From Pseudomonas floridensis (GTDB lineage Bacteria > Pseudomonadota > Gammaproteobacteria > Pseudomonadales > Pseudomonadaceae), in contig NZ_MUIO01000096.1 of the NCBI RefSeq assembly GCF_002087235.1, positions 24,824 to 88,823 on the forward strand: a stretch of 64,000 nt of DNA, in the 5' to 3' direction. Under the pieces are notes generated by a model that was given only the letters and a program-made list of their open reading frames with translations, searched no databases and was not told the DNA's origin. Position 1 is the first letter of the stretch; each line of letters starts with the position of its first letter. Position numbers and translations under genes: made by a program. Below, piece by piece: positions 17,185-26,138 of the stretch.

Positions 17185-17400
17185 CTATTTCCAGCCCATG
17201 CGCCAGAGGGTGTCCGACTGCAGCACTTGCCAAGGCAGACGTTCGCTGCGCTGGGTGAGCACCGCCTGCAACTCGATCTCCAGCACCGTGCCTTCTTCGT
17301 TCTTGAACAACTCGGTCACCAGAAAATGTTTTTCACGATTCACGGGGCTGGCTGCCGTCCATTTCGACAGCAGCAGTTTGCGTGGGTTGATCTGATTCAT
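17185..17400 (-). CDS. TIGR02450-type Trp-rich small protein
   Basis: The product is 71 residues, starting MNQINPRKLLLSKWTAASPV and containing the family pattern REKHFLVTELF and a tryptophan-rich end (LPWQVL, LWRMGWK). The function is unknown. Its ATG overlaps the renalase stop by 4 bases as ATGA, so the two are translationally coupled. Homologues often lie in light-regulated or photolyase-linked clusters, which agrees with this position. Confidence 0.88.
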   Translation of the reverse strand: MNQINPRKLLLSKWTAASPVNREKHFLVTELFKNEEGTVLEIELQAVLTQRSERLPWQVLQSDTLWRMGWK

Positions 17401-18383
17401 TGCACATGTTCCAGCAGACGGCGTGCGGCTTCCTGGCCACTGAGCCAGGCGCCTTCGACGCGGCCCGACAGGCACCAGTCGCCGCAGACATAGATGCCCA
17501 GGTCGGCATCGGACAGCGCGCCCCATTCATGGGAGCCCGCCGGTCTTGCATATAGCCAGCGATGGGCGAGGGTGAACACCGGCTCGGGCATGGGGCAATC
17601 GATCAGTTCGGCGAATGCACCGTGCAGATGGTCAATGACATCTTCCTTGGGCATGTCCAGATGCTGGCGACTCCAGGCGCTGGTCGCGTGCAGCACCCAC
17701 GTATCGAGGGTGTCATCGCGTTCCGGCTTGCTGCGATTGCGTGCCAGCCAGTCGATGGGGCTGTCCTGCACGAAACATCCTTGCATGGGGGTTTGCAGTG
17801 GTGTGCTGAAGGCCAGCGCGATGGCCCAGGTCGGGTCCATCTTGACCCCGGCCACGACGCTGGCCAGCTTCGGCGCGGCGGCCAGTAACGGGGTGGCCTG
17901 AGGCGCCGGCGTGGCGATGATCACGTGGCTGAACGGACCGTGGCTTTCACCGTCGGCGTCGAGCAGGTTCCAGTGCTGTTCACCGCGAAACACATCGGTG
18001 ATGCGGCACGAAAACGACACCGGCAAGTCGCCGCGCATGGCCCGGGTAATGGCGCTCATGCCCGGTGTGCCGACCCAGCGCACCTGTTCGTCGGGCGACG
18101 GGCTGAGCCTGTTGCCATGGAAGTTATAGAGCGAAGGTGTCCACTCGGCGACGTGACCCTGGGCCTGCCATTGTTTGACGGCGGCAGCAAAGCGCCGGTC
18201 GCGAGCGGTGAAATATTGCGCACCCATGTCCAGCGAGCCAGCTTCGCTGCGTTTGCTGGACATCCGACCGCCGCTGCCGCGGCTTTTGTCGAACAGGTGC
18301 ACGGAGTGCCCGGCTGCCGTAAGAGCCTGGGCCGCTGAAAGTCCGGCGATACCGGTACCGATGATTGCGATAGGAACAGTCAT
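17397..18383 (-). CDS. Renalase-like dihydro-NAD(P) oxidase
   Basis: The 328-residue flavoprotein has the FAD motif AIIGTGIAGLSAAQAL, the conserved DKSRGSGGRMSSKR and DMGAQYFTARD segments, and the C-terminal FAD contact YVCGDWCLSGRVEGAWLSG. These match, from memory, bacterial renalase of P. syringae pv. phaseolicola, which oxidises the redox-inactive 2- and 6-dihydro isomers of NAD(P)H back to NAD(P). A repair role would fit an oxidative or light-stress regulon. It begins a two-gene unit with the Trp-rich gene, and a CTGTACAA site lies about 45 bases upstream. Confidence 0.88.
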   Translation of the reverse strand: MTVPIAIIGTGIAGLSAAQALTAAGHSVHLFDKSRGSGGRMSSKRSEAGSLDMGAQYFTARDRRFAAAVKQWQAQGHVAEWTPSLYNFHGNRLSPSPDEQVRWVGTPGMSAITRAMRGDLPVSFSCRITDVFRGEQHWNLLDADGESHGPFSHVIIATPAPQATPLLAAAPKLASVVAGVKMDPTWAIALAFSTPLQTPMQGCFVQDSPIDWLARNRSKPERDDTLDTWVLHATSAWSRQHLDMPKEDVIDHLHGAFAELIDCPMPEPVFTLAHRWLYARPAGSHEWGALSDADLGIYVCGDWCLSGRVEGAWLSGQEAARRLLEHVQ

Positions 18384-18683
18384 AGGGGCCTCGTTACCTT
18401 GTCTGCACAGACTACGCCGTAGTTAAAACCTGTACAATCTTCTTGTCTGGTATAACTTGCAGTGGTTCTCGATTTTGCTGTGAGTCACTTTGCAACCCTT
18501 AAGGTCGAAGACGTTCAGTCTGCTGCCAATCGACAATGGGCCAACTACCCGGGCAGGGCAGTAAAGCGCCAGTCCGTTCAGGTGTGGCCTATGGTTGAGC
18601 AAACAGTTTCGTTGTCTGGATAAGCGTCACCTGTAAAAAATAGACTACTCAATTGCCACGAACGCCACGCGAGGGAACCTGCC
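18384..18683. promoter_or_regulatory. Divergent promoter region with CTGTACAA site
   Basis: This 300-base gap separates the leftward renalase unit from the rightward TIGR01777 gene. It contains CTGTACAA at 18430-18437, the same octamer as the cluster near 17.05 kb. TTGTCTGG occurs twice (18443 and 18612), each followed within two bases by ATAA. Read leftward, TTGTAC is followed 17 bases later by TAGTCT, a plausible promoter spacing. A GTG-started frame of 53 codons (18462-18623) has no ribosome site and is not called. Confidence 0.5.
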
Positions 18684-19586
18684 ATGCACATATTGCTGAC
18701 CGGCGGTACTGGTTTGATAGGACGAGCGCTCTGCCGACACTGGTCGGCTCAAGGCCATCAACTGACCGTCTGGAGCAGAAGCCCCGCTGACGTTTCCAGG
18801 TTATGCGGCCCTTCGGTGAAGGGCATCGCCCGTCTCGACGAGCTTGGCAATCAATCGGTCGATGCCGTGGTCAATCTGGCCGGCGCCCCCATTGCCGACA
18901 GGCCCTGGACCCGCAAGCGTCGACTGATGCTGTGGGAAAGCCGCATCGGTCTGACCGAGCAGTTGCTCGCCTGGATGGACAGGCAGGCTCAGAAACCCGG
19001 CTTGATGATCTCAGGCTCCGCCGTTGGCTGGTATGGCGACAGTGGCGAGCGGGAACTGGACGAGACTTCGCATCCCGCCAAGGAAGATTTCGCCAGTCAA
19101 CTGTGTGGTGCCTGGGAAGAAACCGCACAGCGCGCCGAGGCACTGGGTGTGCGCGTGGTGGTGTTACGCACCGGGCTGGTGTTGTCCGATCATGGCGGTT
19201 TCCTGCAACGACTGCTGCTGCCGTTCAAGCTGGGCATGGGTGGTCCGATCGGCAATGGCAGGCAGTGGATGCCTTGGGTGCATATCGAGGATCAAATCGC
19301 CGCGATTGATTTTCTGTTGAATCTTGCTGACGCACGCGGCCCGTATAATCTTTGCGCGCCGGCAGCGGTGCGCAATCGCGAGTTCGCCAAGACCCTGGCC
19401 GGCGTGTTGCACCGGCCGGCATTCATGCCGATGCCGGCGCTGGCATTGAAGGCGCTGCTGGGTGAACTGTCGGTGCTGCTGCTGGGTGGCCAGCGGGCTC
19501 GACCCGAACGCCTGCAACAAGCTGGCTTTACCTTTCGCTTCACCGATCTTAAAACCGCCCTGCAGGATTTGCTGGGTCGACACTGA
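18684..19586 (+). CDS. TIGR01777-family NAD-dependent epimerase-like protein
   Basis: The 300-residue protein is an atypical extended SDR with MHILLTGGTGLIGRALC at the N-terminus and the family segments NLAGAPIADRPWT and SGSAVGWYGDSGERELDE. A C-terminal DUF1731-like end is present (LALKALLGELSVLLLGGQRARPERL, here cut as LALKALLGELS and LLGGQRARPERL). The E. coli counterpart is YfcH; the substrate is unknown. It ends 23 bases before hemH and is probably cotranscribed with it. Confidence 0.9.
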   Translation: MHILLTGGTGLIGRALCRHWSAQGHQLTVWSRSPADVSRLCGPSVKGIARLDELGNQSVDAVVNLAGAPIADRPWTRKRRLMLWESRIGLTEQLLAWMDRQAQKPGLMISGSAVGWYGDSGERELDETSHPAKEDFASQLCGAWEETAQRAEALGVRVVVLRTGLVLSDHGGFLQRLLLPFKLGMGGPIGNGRQWMPWVHIEDQIAAIDFLLNLADARGPYNLCAPAAVRNREFAKTLAGVLHRPAFMPMPALALKALLGELSVLLLGGQRARPERLQQAGFTFRFTDLKTALQDLLGRH

Positions 19587-19609
19587 AAGCCATTGAATTA
19601 GGATGTTGC

Positions 19610-20632
19610 ATGACCGATCACGCGTTGTTGCTGGTCAACCTGGGTTCGCCTGCTTCTACCCAAGTGGCAGATGTGCGCAGTTACCTCAATCAGTTCCTGA
19701 TGGACCCTTACGTTATCGACCTGCCGTGGCCGGTGCGCAGGTTGTTGGTGTCGCTGATCCTGATCAAGCGCCCGGAGCAGTCGGCGCATGCCTATGCATC
19801 GATCTGGTGGGACGAGGGCTCGCCATTGGTGGTACTGAGCAAGCGTTTGCAGCAGGCGATGAAAAAGGAGTGGGATCACGGCCCGGTCGAGCTGGCGATG
19901 CGTTACGGCGAGCCATCCATTGAAACCGTGCTGACGCGTCTGGCAGAGCAGGGCTTCAAGAAGGTCACCCTCGCGCCACTTTATCCACAGTTCGCCGACA
20001 GCACCGTCACCACGGTGATCGAAGAAGCCAAGCGCGTGGTGCGGGCCAAATCCTTAAGGATGCAGTTCTCACTGTTGCAGCCATTTTTCGACCAGCCTGA
20101 ATACCTGAACGCACTGGTGGAAAACGTGCGTCCGCATCTGGAGCAGCCGCATGATCATCTGCTGCTGAGCTTCCACGGTCTGCCGGAGCGGCATCTGCAC
20201 AAGCTCGACCCGACCGGCAAGCATTGCTTCAAGGAAGACTGCTGCATGACCGCGCCGGCGGAAGTGCTCGCCACCTGTTACCGCGCCCAGTGCCTGCAAT
20301 CGGCAGCGGCCTTTGCCAAGCGCATGGGCATCCCGGATGGCAAATGGTCAGTGTCGTTCCAGTCGCGGCTGGGCCGCGCCAAGTGGATCGAACCCTACAC
20401 CGAGGCACGTCTGGAAGAACTCGCGGCTCAGGACGTGAAGAAGCTGCTGGTGATGTGCCCGGCCTTTGTCGCCGACTGTATCGAGACGCTGGAAGAGATC
20501 GGCGATCGGGGCGCCGAACAGTTCAAGGAAGCGGGCGGTGAGGAACTGGTCCTGGTGCCGTGTCTGAATGACGACCCGAACTGGGCGAAGGCGTTGAACA
20601 AGCTCTGCGAGCGGGCGCCGTTGATGCTGTAA
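19610..20632 (+). CDS. hemH: Ferrochelatase
   Basis: HemH inserts ferrous iron into protoporphyrin IX, the last step of heme synthesis. The 340-residue sequence starts DHALLLVNLGSPAS, has the catalytic histidine in LLSFHGLPERHLHKLD near residue 187, and the conserved VSFQSRLGRAKWIEPYT segment. An AGGA ribosome site precedes the ATG. It follows the TIGR01777 gene closely. A hairpin at 20646-20668 lies between it and the convergent uraA. Confidence 0.96.
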   Translation: MTDHALLLVNLGSPASTQVADVRSYLNQFLMDPYVIDLPWPVRRLLVSLILIKRPEQSAHAYASIWWDEGSPLVVLSKRLQQAMKKEWDHGPVELAMRYGEPSIETVLTRLAEQGFKKVTLAPLYPQFADSTVTTVIEEAKRVVRAKSLRMQFSLLQPFFDQPEYLNALVENVRPHLEQPHDHLLLSFHGLPERHLHKLDPTGKHCFKEDCCMTAPAEVLATCYRAQCLQSAAAFAKRMGIPDGKWSVSFQSRLGRAKWIEPYTEARLEELAAQDVKKLLVMCPAFVADCIETLEEIGDRGAEQFKEAGGEELVLVPCLNDDPNWAKALNKLCERAPLML

Positions 20633-20645
20633 AGAGGGCCAGTAT

Positions 20646-20668
20646 GACCCGGGACTGGCGCCCGGGTC
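20646..20668. terminator. Hairpin between convergent hemH and uraA
   Basis: GACCCGGG at 20646-20653 and CCCGGGTC at 20661-20668 form a perfect 8-base stem with a 7-base loop. No clear U-run follows on either strand, so it may be a weak or factor-assisted bidirectional terminator. Confidence 0.5.
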
Positions 20669-20677
20669 GCTGAAGGT

Positions 20678-21955
20678 TTACGGCAATTGATCATCCAGTT
20701 GCTTGTTCTTCCAGCTGTCGTTGCCTGGCAAGATCAGGTTCAGCAGGATGGCGGTCACGGCGCACAGGGCGATGCCTTTCATGCCGAAATCATCCGGGCC
20801 AGTGCCTGTGCCGATCAGCACGCCGCCGATACCGAACACCAGTGTCACCGAGACGATCACCAGATTCCGCGCTTCGGCCAGGTCGACCTTGTGACGGATC
20901 AGGGTGTTCATGCCCACCGCCGCAATCGAACCGAACAGCAGGCACAGAATCCCGCCCATCACCGGCACCGGAATGCTCTGCAGCAGCGCGCCGAACTTGC
21001 CGATGAACGCCAGGCTGATGGCGAAGATCGACGCCCAGGTCATGATTTTCGGGTTGTAGTTTTTGGTCAACATCACCGCGCCCGTTACTTCGGCGTAGGT
21101 GGTGTTGGGTGGACCGCCGAACAGCCCGGCTGCGGTGGTGGCGATGCCATCACCGAACAGCGTGCGATGCAGGCCTGGCTTCTTCAGGTAGTCACGACCG
21201 GTGACGCTGCCCACGGCAATCACGCCGCCGATGTGCTCGATGGCCGGGGCCAGCGCCACCGGTACGATGAACAGAATCGCCTGCCAGTTGAACTCCGGCG
21301 CGGTGAAGTGCGGAATGGCCAGCCACGGTGCGGCGGCAATCTTCGCCGTGTCGACCACACCGAAGTAAAACGACAGCGCAAAACCCACCAGTACGCCGGA
21401 GATGATCGGCACCAGACGGAAGATACCCTTGCCGAACACCGCCACGATCAGCGTGGTCAGCAGGGCGGGCATCGAGATCAGCATGGCGGTCTGGTAGTGA
21501 ATCAGTTCGGCACCATCACCGGACTTGCCCATCGCCATGTTCGCGGCAATCGGCGCCATGGCCAGACCGATGGAGATGATCACCGGACCGATCACCACCG
21601 GCGGCAGCAGGCGGTCGATGAAACCGGTGCCTTTGATCTTCACCGCCAGGCCCAGAAAGGTGTACACAAAGCCCGCCGCCATTACGCCGCCCATGGTCGC
21701 GGCCAGGCCGAACTGGCCCTTGGCAAGAATGATCGGGGTGATGAAGGCGAAACTCGAGGCCAGAAACACAGGCACCTGGCGACCGGTCACGATCTGGAAC
21801 AACAGCGTGCCCAGGCCTGCGGTAAACAATGCAACGTTGGGATCGAGTCCGGTGATCAGCGGCATCAAGACCAGCGCGCCAAAAGCCACGAACAGCATTT
21901 GCGCACCGGAAAGAACCGTACGCCACAGTGGATCATTGAACTCGGACTGCGTCAT
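20678..21955 (-). CDS. uraA: Uracil permease, NCS2 family
   Basis: This is a 425-residue inner-membrane proton symporter of the nucleobase/ascorbate family with about 14 hydrophobic segments. The signature ITGRQVPVFLASSFAFITPI and the conserved ALAPAIEHIGGVIAVG and FGGPPNTTYAEVTG motifs point to uracil permeases. I use ATG 21955 (MTQSEFNDPLWRT). It lies 4 bases after upp, so uptake and phosphoribosylation of uracil are coexpressed. Confidence 0.93.
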   Translation of the reverse strand: MTQSEFNDPLWRTVLSGAQMLFVAFGALVLMPLITGLDPNVALFTAGLGTLLFQIVTGRQVPVFLASSFAFITPIILAKGQFGLAATMGGVMAAGFVYTFLGLAVKIKGTGFIDRLLPPVVIGPVIISIGLAMAPIAANMAMGKSGDGAELIHYQTAMLISMPALLTTLIVAVFGKGIFRLVPIISGVLVGFALSFYFGVVDTAKIAAAPWLAIPHFTAPEFNWQAILFIVPVALAPAIEHIGGVIAVGSVTGRDYLKKPGLHRTLFGDGIATTAAGLFGGPPNTTYAEVTGAVMLTKNYNPKIMTWASIFAISLAFIGKFGALLQSIPVPVMGGILCLLFGSIAAVGMNTLIRHKVDLAEARNLVIVSVTLVFGIGGVLIGTGTGPDDFGMKGIALCAVTAILLNLILPGNDSWKNKQLDDQLP

Positions 21956-21959
21956 CGGG

Positions 21960-22598
21960 TTATGCGTCCTTCTGTTTGGTGCCGAAAATCTTGTCGCCGG
22001 CATCGCCCAGGCCCGGGATGATGTAGCCGTGTTCGTTGAGACGCTCGTCGATGGACGCGGTGTAGATCATCACATCCGGGTGCGCGTTTTCTACAGCGGC
22101 AATGCCTTCGGGTGCGGCGACCAAAACCATGGCACGAATTTCCTTGCAGCCGGCCTTCTTCAGCAGGTCGATGGTCGCGACCATGGAGCTGCCGGTGGCC
22201 AGCATCGGATCGATGATCATCGCCAGACGCTCGTCGATTTCCGGCACCAGCTTTTCAAGGTAGGTGTGGGCCTGCAGAGTCTCTTCATTACGGGCCACGC
22301 CGACGGCGCTGACCTTGGCGCCCGGAATCAGGCTGAGCACGCCATCGAGCATGCCGATACCGGCGCGCAGGATCGGCACGACGGTGATTTTCTTGCCGGC
22401 GATCTTCTCGACCGATACGGTTCCGGCCCAGCCCTGGATGTCGTAGTTTTCCAGGGTCAGGTCGGCAGTGGCTTCATAAGTAAGCAGAGCGCCCACTTCC
22501 TGCGCCAGCTCCCGGAAATTCTTGGTGCTGATGTCTGCACGGCGCATCAGGCCGAGCTTGTGGCGGATCAGCGGATGACGGATCTCACGAATGGGCAT
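21960..22598 (-). CDS. upp: Uracil phosphoribosyltransferase
   Basis: Upp converts uracil and PRPP to UMP in pyrimidine salvage. The 212-residue protein starts MPIREIRHPLIRHKLGLMR and contains the PRPP-binding loop DPMLATGSSM near residue 130 and the uracil-binding IPGLGDAGDKIFGTK end. It is the first gene of the upp-uraA unit. This salvage pair competes for uracil with the rut catabolic genes found near 48-51 kb. Confidence 0.96.
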   Translation of the reverse strand: MPIREIRHPLIRHKLGLMRRADISTKNFRELAQEVGALLTYEATADLTLENYDIQGWAGTVSVEKIAGKKITVVPILRAGIGMLDGVLSLIPGAKVSAVGVARNEETLQAHTYLEKLVPEIDERLAMIIDPMLATGSSMVATIDLLKKAGCKEIRAMVLVAAPEGIAAVENAHPDVMIYTASIDERLNEHGYIIPGLGDAGDKIFGTKQKDA

Positions 22599-22810
22599 AA
22601 GGAAAGGCTCCAGCGGGGGCAAAAAAACGGCCTAGATTAATCTATTCAGCAGATACTGTCTTACGATGTGTGCAGTATTGTTCTGTTGCTTGGACGTTCG
22701 AAGCTTTTAGAAGACACTCGCAACGTTAGTCCAGAATCGCTTGCCCTGAGTCGAACGTATGCGTACCTTTGCCCGCTTTTCTTACACTGCCCACACCTGG
22801 AGAGCGCTTC

Positions 22811-23368
22811 ATGTCTGCTGATCTCGAGCATATCCGTCAAATCATGCGCGAGGCTGACTGCCTGTACACAGAGGCTGAAGTCGATGCTGCCATCGCCCGC
22901 GTCGGCGCGCAGATCAATGCCGAACTGGCTGAACGCAACCCGGTTGTGTTTTGCGTGATGAACGGCGGTCTGATTTTCTCGGGCAAGCTGTTGACCCACC
23001 TGAACTTCCCGCTGGAGGCGTCCTATCTGCACGCTACCCGTTATCGCAATGAAACCACAGGTGGCGACCTGTTCTGGAAAGCCAAGCCGGAAGTGTCGTT
23101 CATCGACCGCGACGTGCTGATCATCGATGACATTCTCGATGAAGGCCACACGCTGGGCGCGATCATCGACTTCTGCAAGCATGCCGGTGCCCGCGCCGTG
23201 CACACCGCGGTGCTGATCGACAAGGACCATGACCGCAAGGCTCGCCCGGACCTTAAAGCCAACTACGTCGGTCTGCCGTGCATCGACCGTTACATCTTCG
23301 GCTTCGGCATGGACTACAAAGGCTACTGGCGCAACGCTGCCGGTATCTACGCCGTCAAAGGCATGTAA
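22811..23368 (+). CDS. hpt: Hypoxanthine-guanine phosphoribosyltransferase
   Basis: This 185-residue type I phosphoribosyltransferase salvages hypoxanthine and guanine to IMP and GMP. The PRPP motif VLIIDDILDEGHTLG lies near residues 100-114, and FCVMNGGLIFSGKL holds the other PRPP contact loop. I use ATG 22811 (MSADLEHIRQIM); an upstream ATG at 22769 adds 14 unrelated residues. It is divergent from upp, which keeps base salvage genes together. Confidence 0.93.
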   Translation: MSADLEHIRQIMREADCLYTEAEVDAAIARVGAQINAELAERNPVVFCVMNGGLIFSGKLLTHLNFPLEASYLHATRYRNETTGGDLFWKAKPEVSFIDRDVLIIDDILDEGHTLGAIIDFCKHAGARAVHTAVLIDKDHDRKARPDLKANYVGLPCIDRYIFGFGMDYKGYWRNAAGIYAVKGM

Positions 23369-23435
23369 CGCAGCTTGACCGCTGCCTTGGCACACGCCGG
23401 GGCAGCGTCTGTCCGTTTCTCTCGGGGAAAACTGC

Positions 23436-23930
23436 ATGAAGCTACTGATTCCCGGCGCGCTCGCGCTGGCGTTGTTGTCGGGGTTGCCATTCGTGACATC
23501 GGTGTCGGCCAGTCCCATGCATGAGCAATACCTGCCACCTGACGAGCAGGGCCTGCGTGTCGGGGAGCCCGAGCAGCAACAATTGATGCGGGTCACCGAG
23601 TTCACCATCGTCGCCGGTAATCAACGACTTTCCAGTCAGCAGCCGATTCCGGTCACGTCGCCGCTGCTATTACGTCTGAAGGGCAAGTCGCTGAACAAGG
23701 GCGCGTCCATCTCGCAGGTTCTGGTTCATTTCGATGCGGGCGATAGCAAAAGCCTCAAAAAACCGACTTACGACGAGTCTTCGCGCACCCTGACGCTCTA
23801 CTATCCGCTGGCCCAATACCGGGTGCTGGTGGACCTGCTGCGCAATGAAAAGGTGTATTGCCAGTTCCTCAGCTACGCCAACGGCCACATCTGGGCCGAT
23901 CTGCACACAACGCCCACACGCGCGCGTTGA
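23436..23930 (+). CDS. Secreted hypothetical protein
   Basis: The 164-residue product has a signal peptide (MKLLIPGALALALLSGLPFV, cut near VSA-SPMHEQ), so it is probably periplasmic. The mature part is rich in beta-prone sequence (LMRVTEFTIVAGNQRL, TLTLYYPLAQYRVLVDLLR) and has a single Cys. I do not recognise a named family. It follows hpt by 67 bases and the next gene follows it by 64. Codon use is like its neighbours, so it is a real core gene. Confidence 0.8.
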   Translation: MKLLIPGALALALLSGLPFVTSVSASPMHEQYLPPDEQGLRVGEPEQQQLMRVTEFTIVAGNQRLSSQQPIPVTSPLLLRLKGKSLNKGASISQVLVHFDAGDSKSLKKPTYDESSRTLTLYYPLAQYRVLVDLLRNEKVYCQFLSYANGHIWADLHTTPTRAR

Positions 23931-23994
23931 GCCGCAGGCGCGCAGGGGGGTAAACTGCCCGCCCGTGAAAGTGTGCGACAAGCTGGAGCCTGCA

Positions 23995-24282
23995 ATGCGT
24001 AAAGACAAAAAGCAGTTGATTGGCGATGAGATCGGTGACGAGCAGATCAAGCTGTTCCTCAACTTCGAACCCTACGACGCCACTTCGCCGTCGCTGCACA
24101 AGCTGATCAAGGCCTATCGCGGCCTGCGGATCAACGATTTCGAGCGCTTTCTGGTGTTCTTCAAGGAAGCCGGTCACGACTTCGACGGTAAGGACGAGCA
24201 CGGCAATGACTTCATCGCTCTGATCAAGGATCAGCGCAACGCCGACGAGTACATCGAACTGATCGAACAGGCGCGCAGCTGA
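23995..24282 (+). CDS. PA4642-family protein
   Basis: This is a 95-residue soluble protein, MRKDKKQLIGDEIGDEQIKL to the end QRNADEYIELIEQARS. It is charged and helical with no cysteine and matches the conserved Pseudomonas family named after PA4642. The function is unknown. ATG 23995 is chosen because the sequence upstream lacks coding character. A 10-base perfect stem follows at 24298-24322. Confidence 0.85.
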   Translation: MRKDKKQLIGDEIGDEQIKLFLNFEPYDATSPSLHKLIKAYRGLRINDFERFLVFFKEAGHDFDGKDEHGNDFIALIKDQRNADEYIELIEQARS

Positions 24283-24297
24283 GCGCTCGCACCTTGA

Positions 24298-24322
24298 GCA
24301 TGCCCACGCGGTGTGGGCATGC
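24298..24322. terminator. Hairpin after the PA4642-family gene
   Basis: GCATGCCCAC at 24298-24307 and GTGGGCATGC at 24313-24322 form a perfect 10-base stem with a 5-base loop between convergent genes. There is no U-run, so termination is likely but not canonical. Confidence 0.55.
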
Positions 24323-24382
24323 CGCCATGACGTGCTGCGTCGCCTTTCCAGACGCGTACGCAGGCGCGATCGCTGTCAGGCC

Positions 24383-25210
24383 TTACTTGCGGGCCTTGTA
24401 GGCTTTGCCGTAATGCCGTTCCAGGCGAGACTGCAACAGCTCGAGCCCGATCGACATGATCCAGTACAGCACCGCTGCGGTGGTCAGCATTTCGATGTAG
24501 CGATAGCTGGACCGGCCGTAGGATTGCGCCAGAAACATCACTTCCCAGACCCCCATCACTGAAATCAGCGACGAATCCTTGAGCATCGAGATGAACTGAT
24601 TGGTTGTCGGCGGGATGATGGTGCGCATGGCCTGAGGCAGGGTTATACGCCAGAAGATCTGCGTCGGGCGCAGACCCAGTGCCAGCGCAGCCTCGCTTTG
24701 ACCCGCGGCGACACCGATGATGCCGGCGCGAAAGATCTCGCTCAGGTACGCCCCGTAGTTCAGCGACAGGGCAATCACGCCGGCCATGATCGCGCCCGGC
24801 ACGATCCCCACCTGCGGCAGGCCCAGGTAAATCAGCAGGATCTGAATCAGCAACGGCGTGCCGCGAAAGAACGACGCGTAGAAGCTGGCAATGCCGAACG
24901 CCACGGCGCTGCTGGACAGTCGCGCCAGCGCAGTGACGAAACCCAGCACCACCGAGACCACGATCGAGCACGCCGACACGAACAGCGTCAGGGCCGCACC
25001 TTGCAAAAAGCCATTGGGTGCCAGGTGCAGACCGATCAGGTTGGGCAGCTTGTCGAGGATGATCGACAGCTTGAGGTCGAAGCTCAGGAAAAAGCCCGCG
25101 AACAACAGGAACATGACCAGCCAGGTCAGGTACAGCCGTGTGCGGAAGCCGAAGACTCGTTTGAGCAGGCTTTGATCAGCCTGCTCGGGTGGACGCGGGA
25201 AAGAAGTCAT
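24383..25210 (-). CDS. Amino-acid ABC transporter permease (HisM/GlnP type)
   Basis: This is a 275-residue inner-membrane permease with about five helices and the EAA-type loop (SEAALALGLRPTQIFWRITLPQAM, seen as EAALALGLRPTQIFW and RITLPQAM). That loop contacts the ATPase and is the hallmark of the polar amino-acid uptake family. It overlaps the solute-binding protein gene by 4 bases. No ATPase gene is adjacent, so the pair must use one encoded elsewhere. The substrate is not readable from sequence. Confidence 0.9.
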   Translation of the reverse strand: MTSFPRPPEQADQSLLKRVFGFRTRLYLTWLVMFLLFAGFFLSFDLKLSIILDKLPNLIGLHLAPNGFLQGAALTLFVSACSIVVSVVLGFVTALARLSSSAVAFGIASFYASFFRGTPLLIQILLIYLGLPQVGIVPGAIMAGVIALSLNYGAYLSEIFRAGIIGVAAGQSEAALALGLRPTQIFWRITLPQAMRTIIPPTTNQFISMLKDSSLISVMGVWEVMFLAQSYGRSSYRYIEMLTTAAVLYWIMSIGLELLQSRLERHYGKAYKARK

Positions 25211-26028
25211 TTACTGATATCGGCGCCGATCCATTTCTGCGACAACTTGCTCAGCGTGCCGTCCTTTTTCAGTTCTGCGAAGACTTCGCGAACCTTGGCG
25301 TCCCACTCGGGATCGTTCTTCTCGATGGCCACGAAGTTGGGCTCTTCGTACAGCGACTCGCCCGCCAGCTTGAAACGCTTGTCCTGATCAAGCCGTGGTT
25401 TGGCGGTCACCAGATTGGTGAGCACCGCGTCCAGTCGCACACCCGCGCCAAGTCCCAGGTCCTGGAACGCGACGTTGTCGTTATCGTACGGAGCGATCTG
25501 CACGTTTTCGAACGGATACTGCAACGGTGTGTCTTCCGCACCTTCGATCACCAGGTTTTTGTTCAGGTAACTTTCGTAACTCGATGCGCTGGTCAGGCCG
25601 ACTTTCTTGTCGCTCAGGTCCTTGGCCGAATGAATGCGGTCATCCTTGGCGTTGACCACGATCACGGCAGGCGATGCGTAGTATTCGACCGGGAAGTTGA
25701 ACACTTCGGCGCGGGCCTTGCTCGGGGTCATCGAGCAGACGCAGATGTCGTAACGACCGCTCCAGCGGCCTGCGGCGATCACATCCCACGAAGGCGTTTC
25801 GAAGCGCACCTTCACGCCCAGCTTCTGTGCCACGGCCTTGGCAACATCGACGTCAAAGCCGTCCAGCTCGTTTTTGTCATTCAGAAACGAGAAGGGCGGA
25901 TAGCTCTCCATGAGGACATTGACCAGCTCTTTGTTCTTCTGCACGCGGTCCAGTGTGGCGCCGGCCAGGGCTTGAGTGGAGGCAGCCAGAGTAACCAGGC
26001 CAATGCCCAGCAAAGCGCTAAGTTTCAC
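25207..26028 (-). CDS. ABC transporter solute-binding protein, family 3
   Basis: This is a 273-residue periplasmic binding protein with a cleaved signal (MKLSALLGIGLVTLAASTQA). The SBP family 3 pattern ELDGFDVDVAKAVAQKLGVK is present, followed by a ligand-pocket segment near RWSGRYDICVCSMT and SASSYESYLNK. It is the first gene of a two-gene unit with the permease. The divergent gene is a homocysteine S-methyltransferase, so S-methylmethionine or a related sulfur amino acid is a reasonable substrate guess. Confidence 0.9.
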   Translation of the reverse strand: MKLSALLGIGLVTLAASTQALAGATLDRVQKNKELVNVLMESYPPFSFLNDKNELDGFDVDVAKAVAQKLGVKVRFETPSWDVIAAGRWSGRYDICVCSMTPSKARAEVFNFPVEYYASPAVIVVNAKDDRIHSAKDLSDKKVGLTSASSYESYLNKNLVIEGAEDTPLQYPFENVQIAPYDNDNVAFQDLGLGAGVRLDAVLTNLVTAKPRLDQDKRFKLAGESLYEEPNFVAIEKNDPEWDAKVREVFAELKKDGTLSKLSQKWIGADISK

Positions 26029-26138
26029 AGATGTCCCCTGAGAAAGTATTTGTAGTTTGATGAAAGTGCCGTATTAAATACGTTATACAAGACTGACTCA
26101 TAATGAGTTTTTTTCATATACATATAAGTAGATCACCT

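Noticed and set aside
18462..18623. GTG-started frame of 53 codons in the renalase/TIGR01777 gap
   Set aside because: No ribosome site, no recognisable family, and it covers the probable promoter region.
20687..22021. Open frame of 444 codons opposite uraA
   Set aside because: The translation is a hydrophilic His/Gln-rich shadow of a membrane protein gene.
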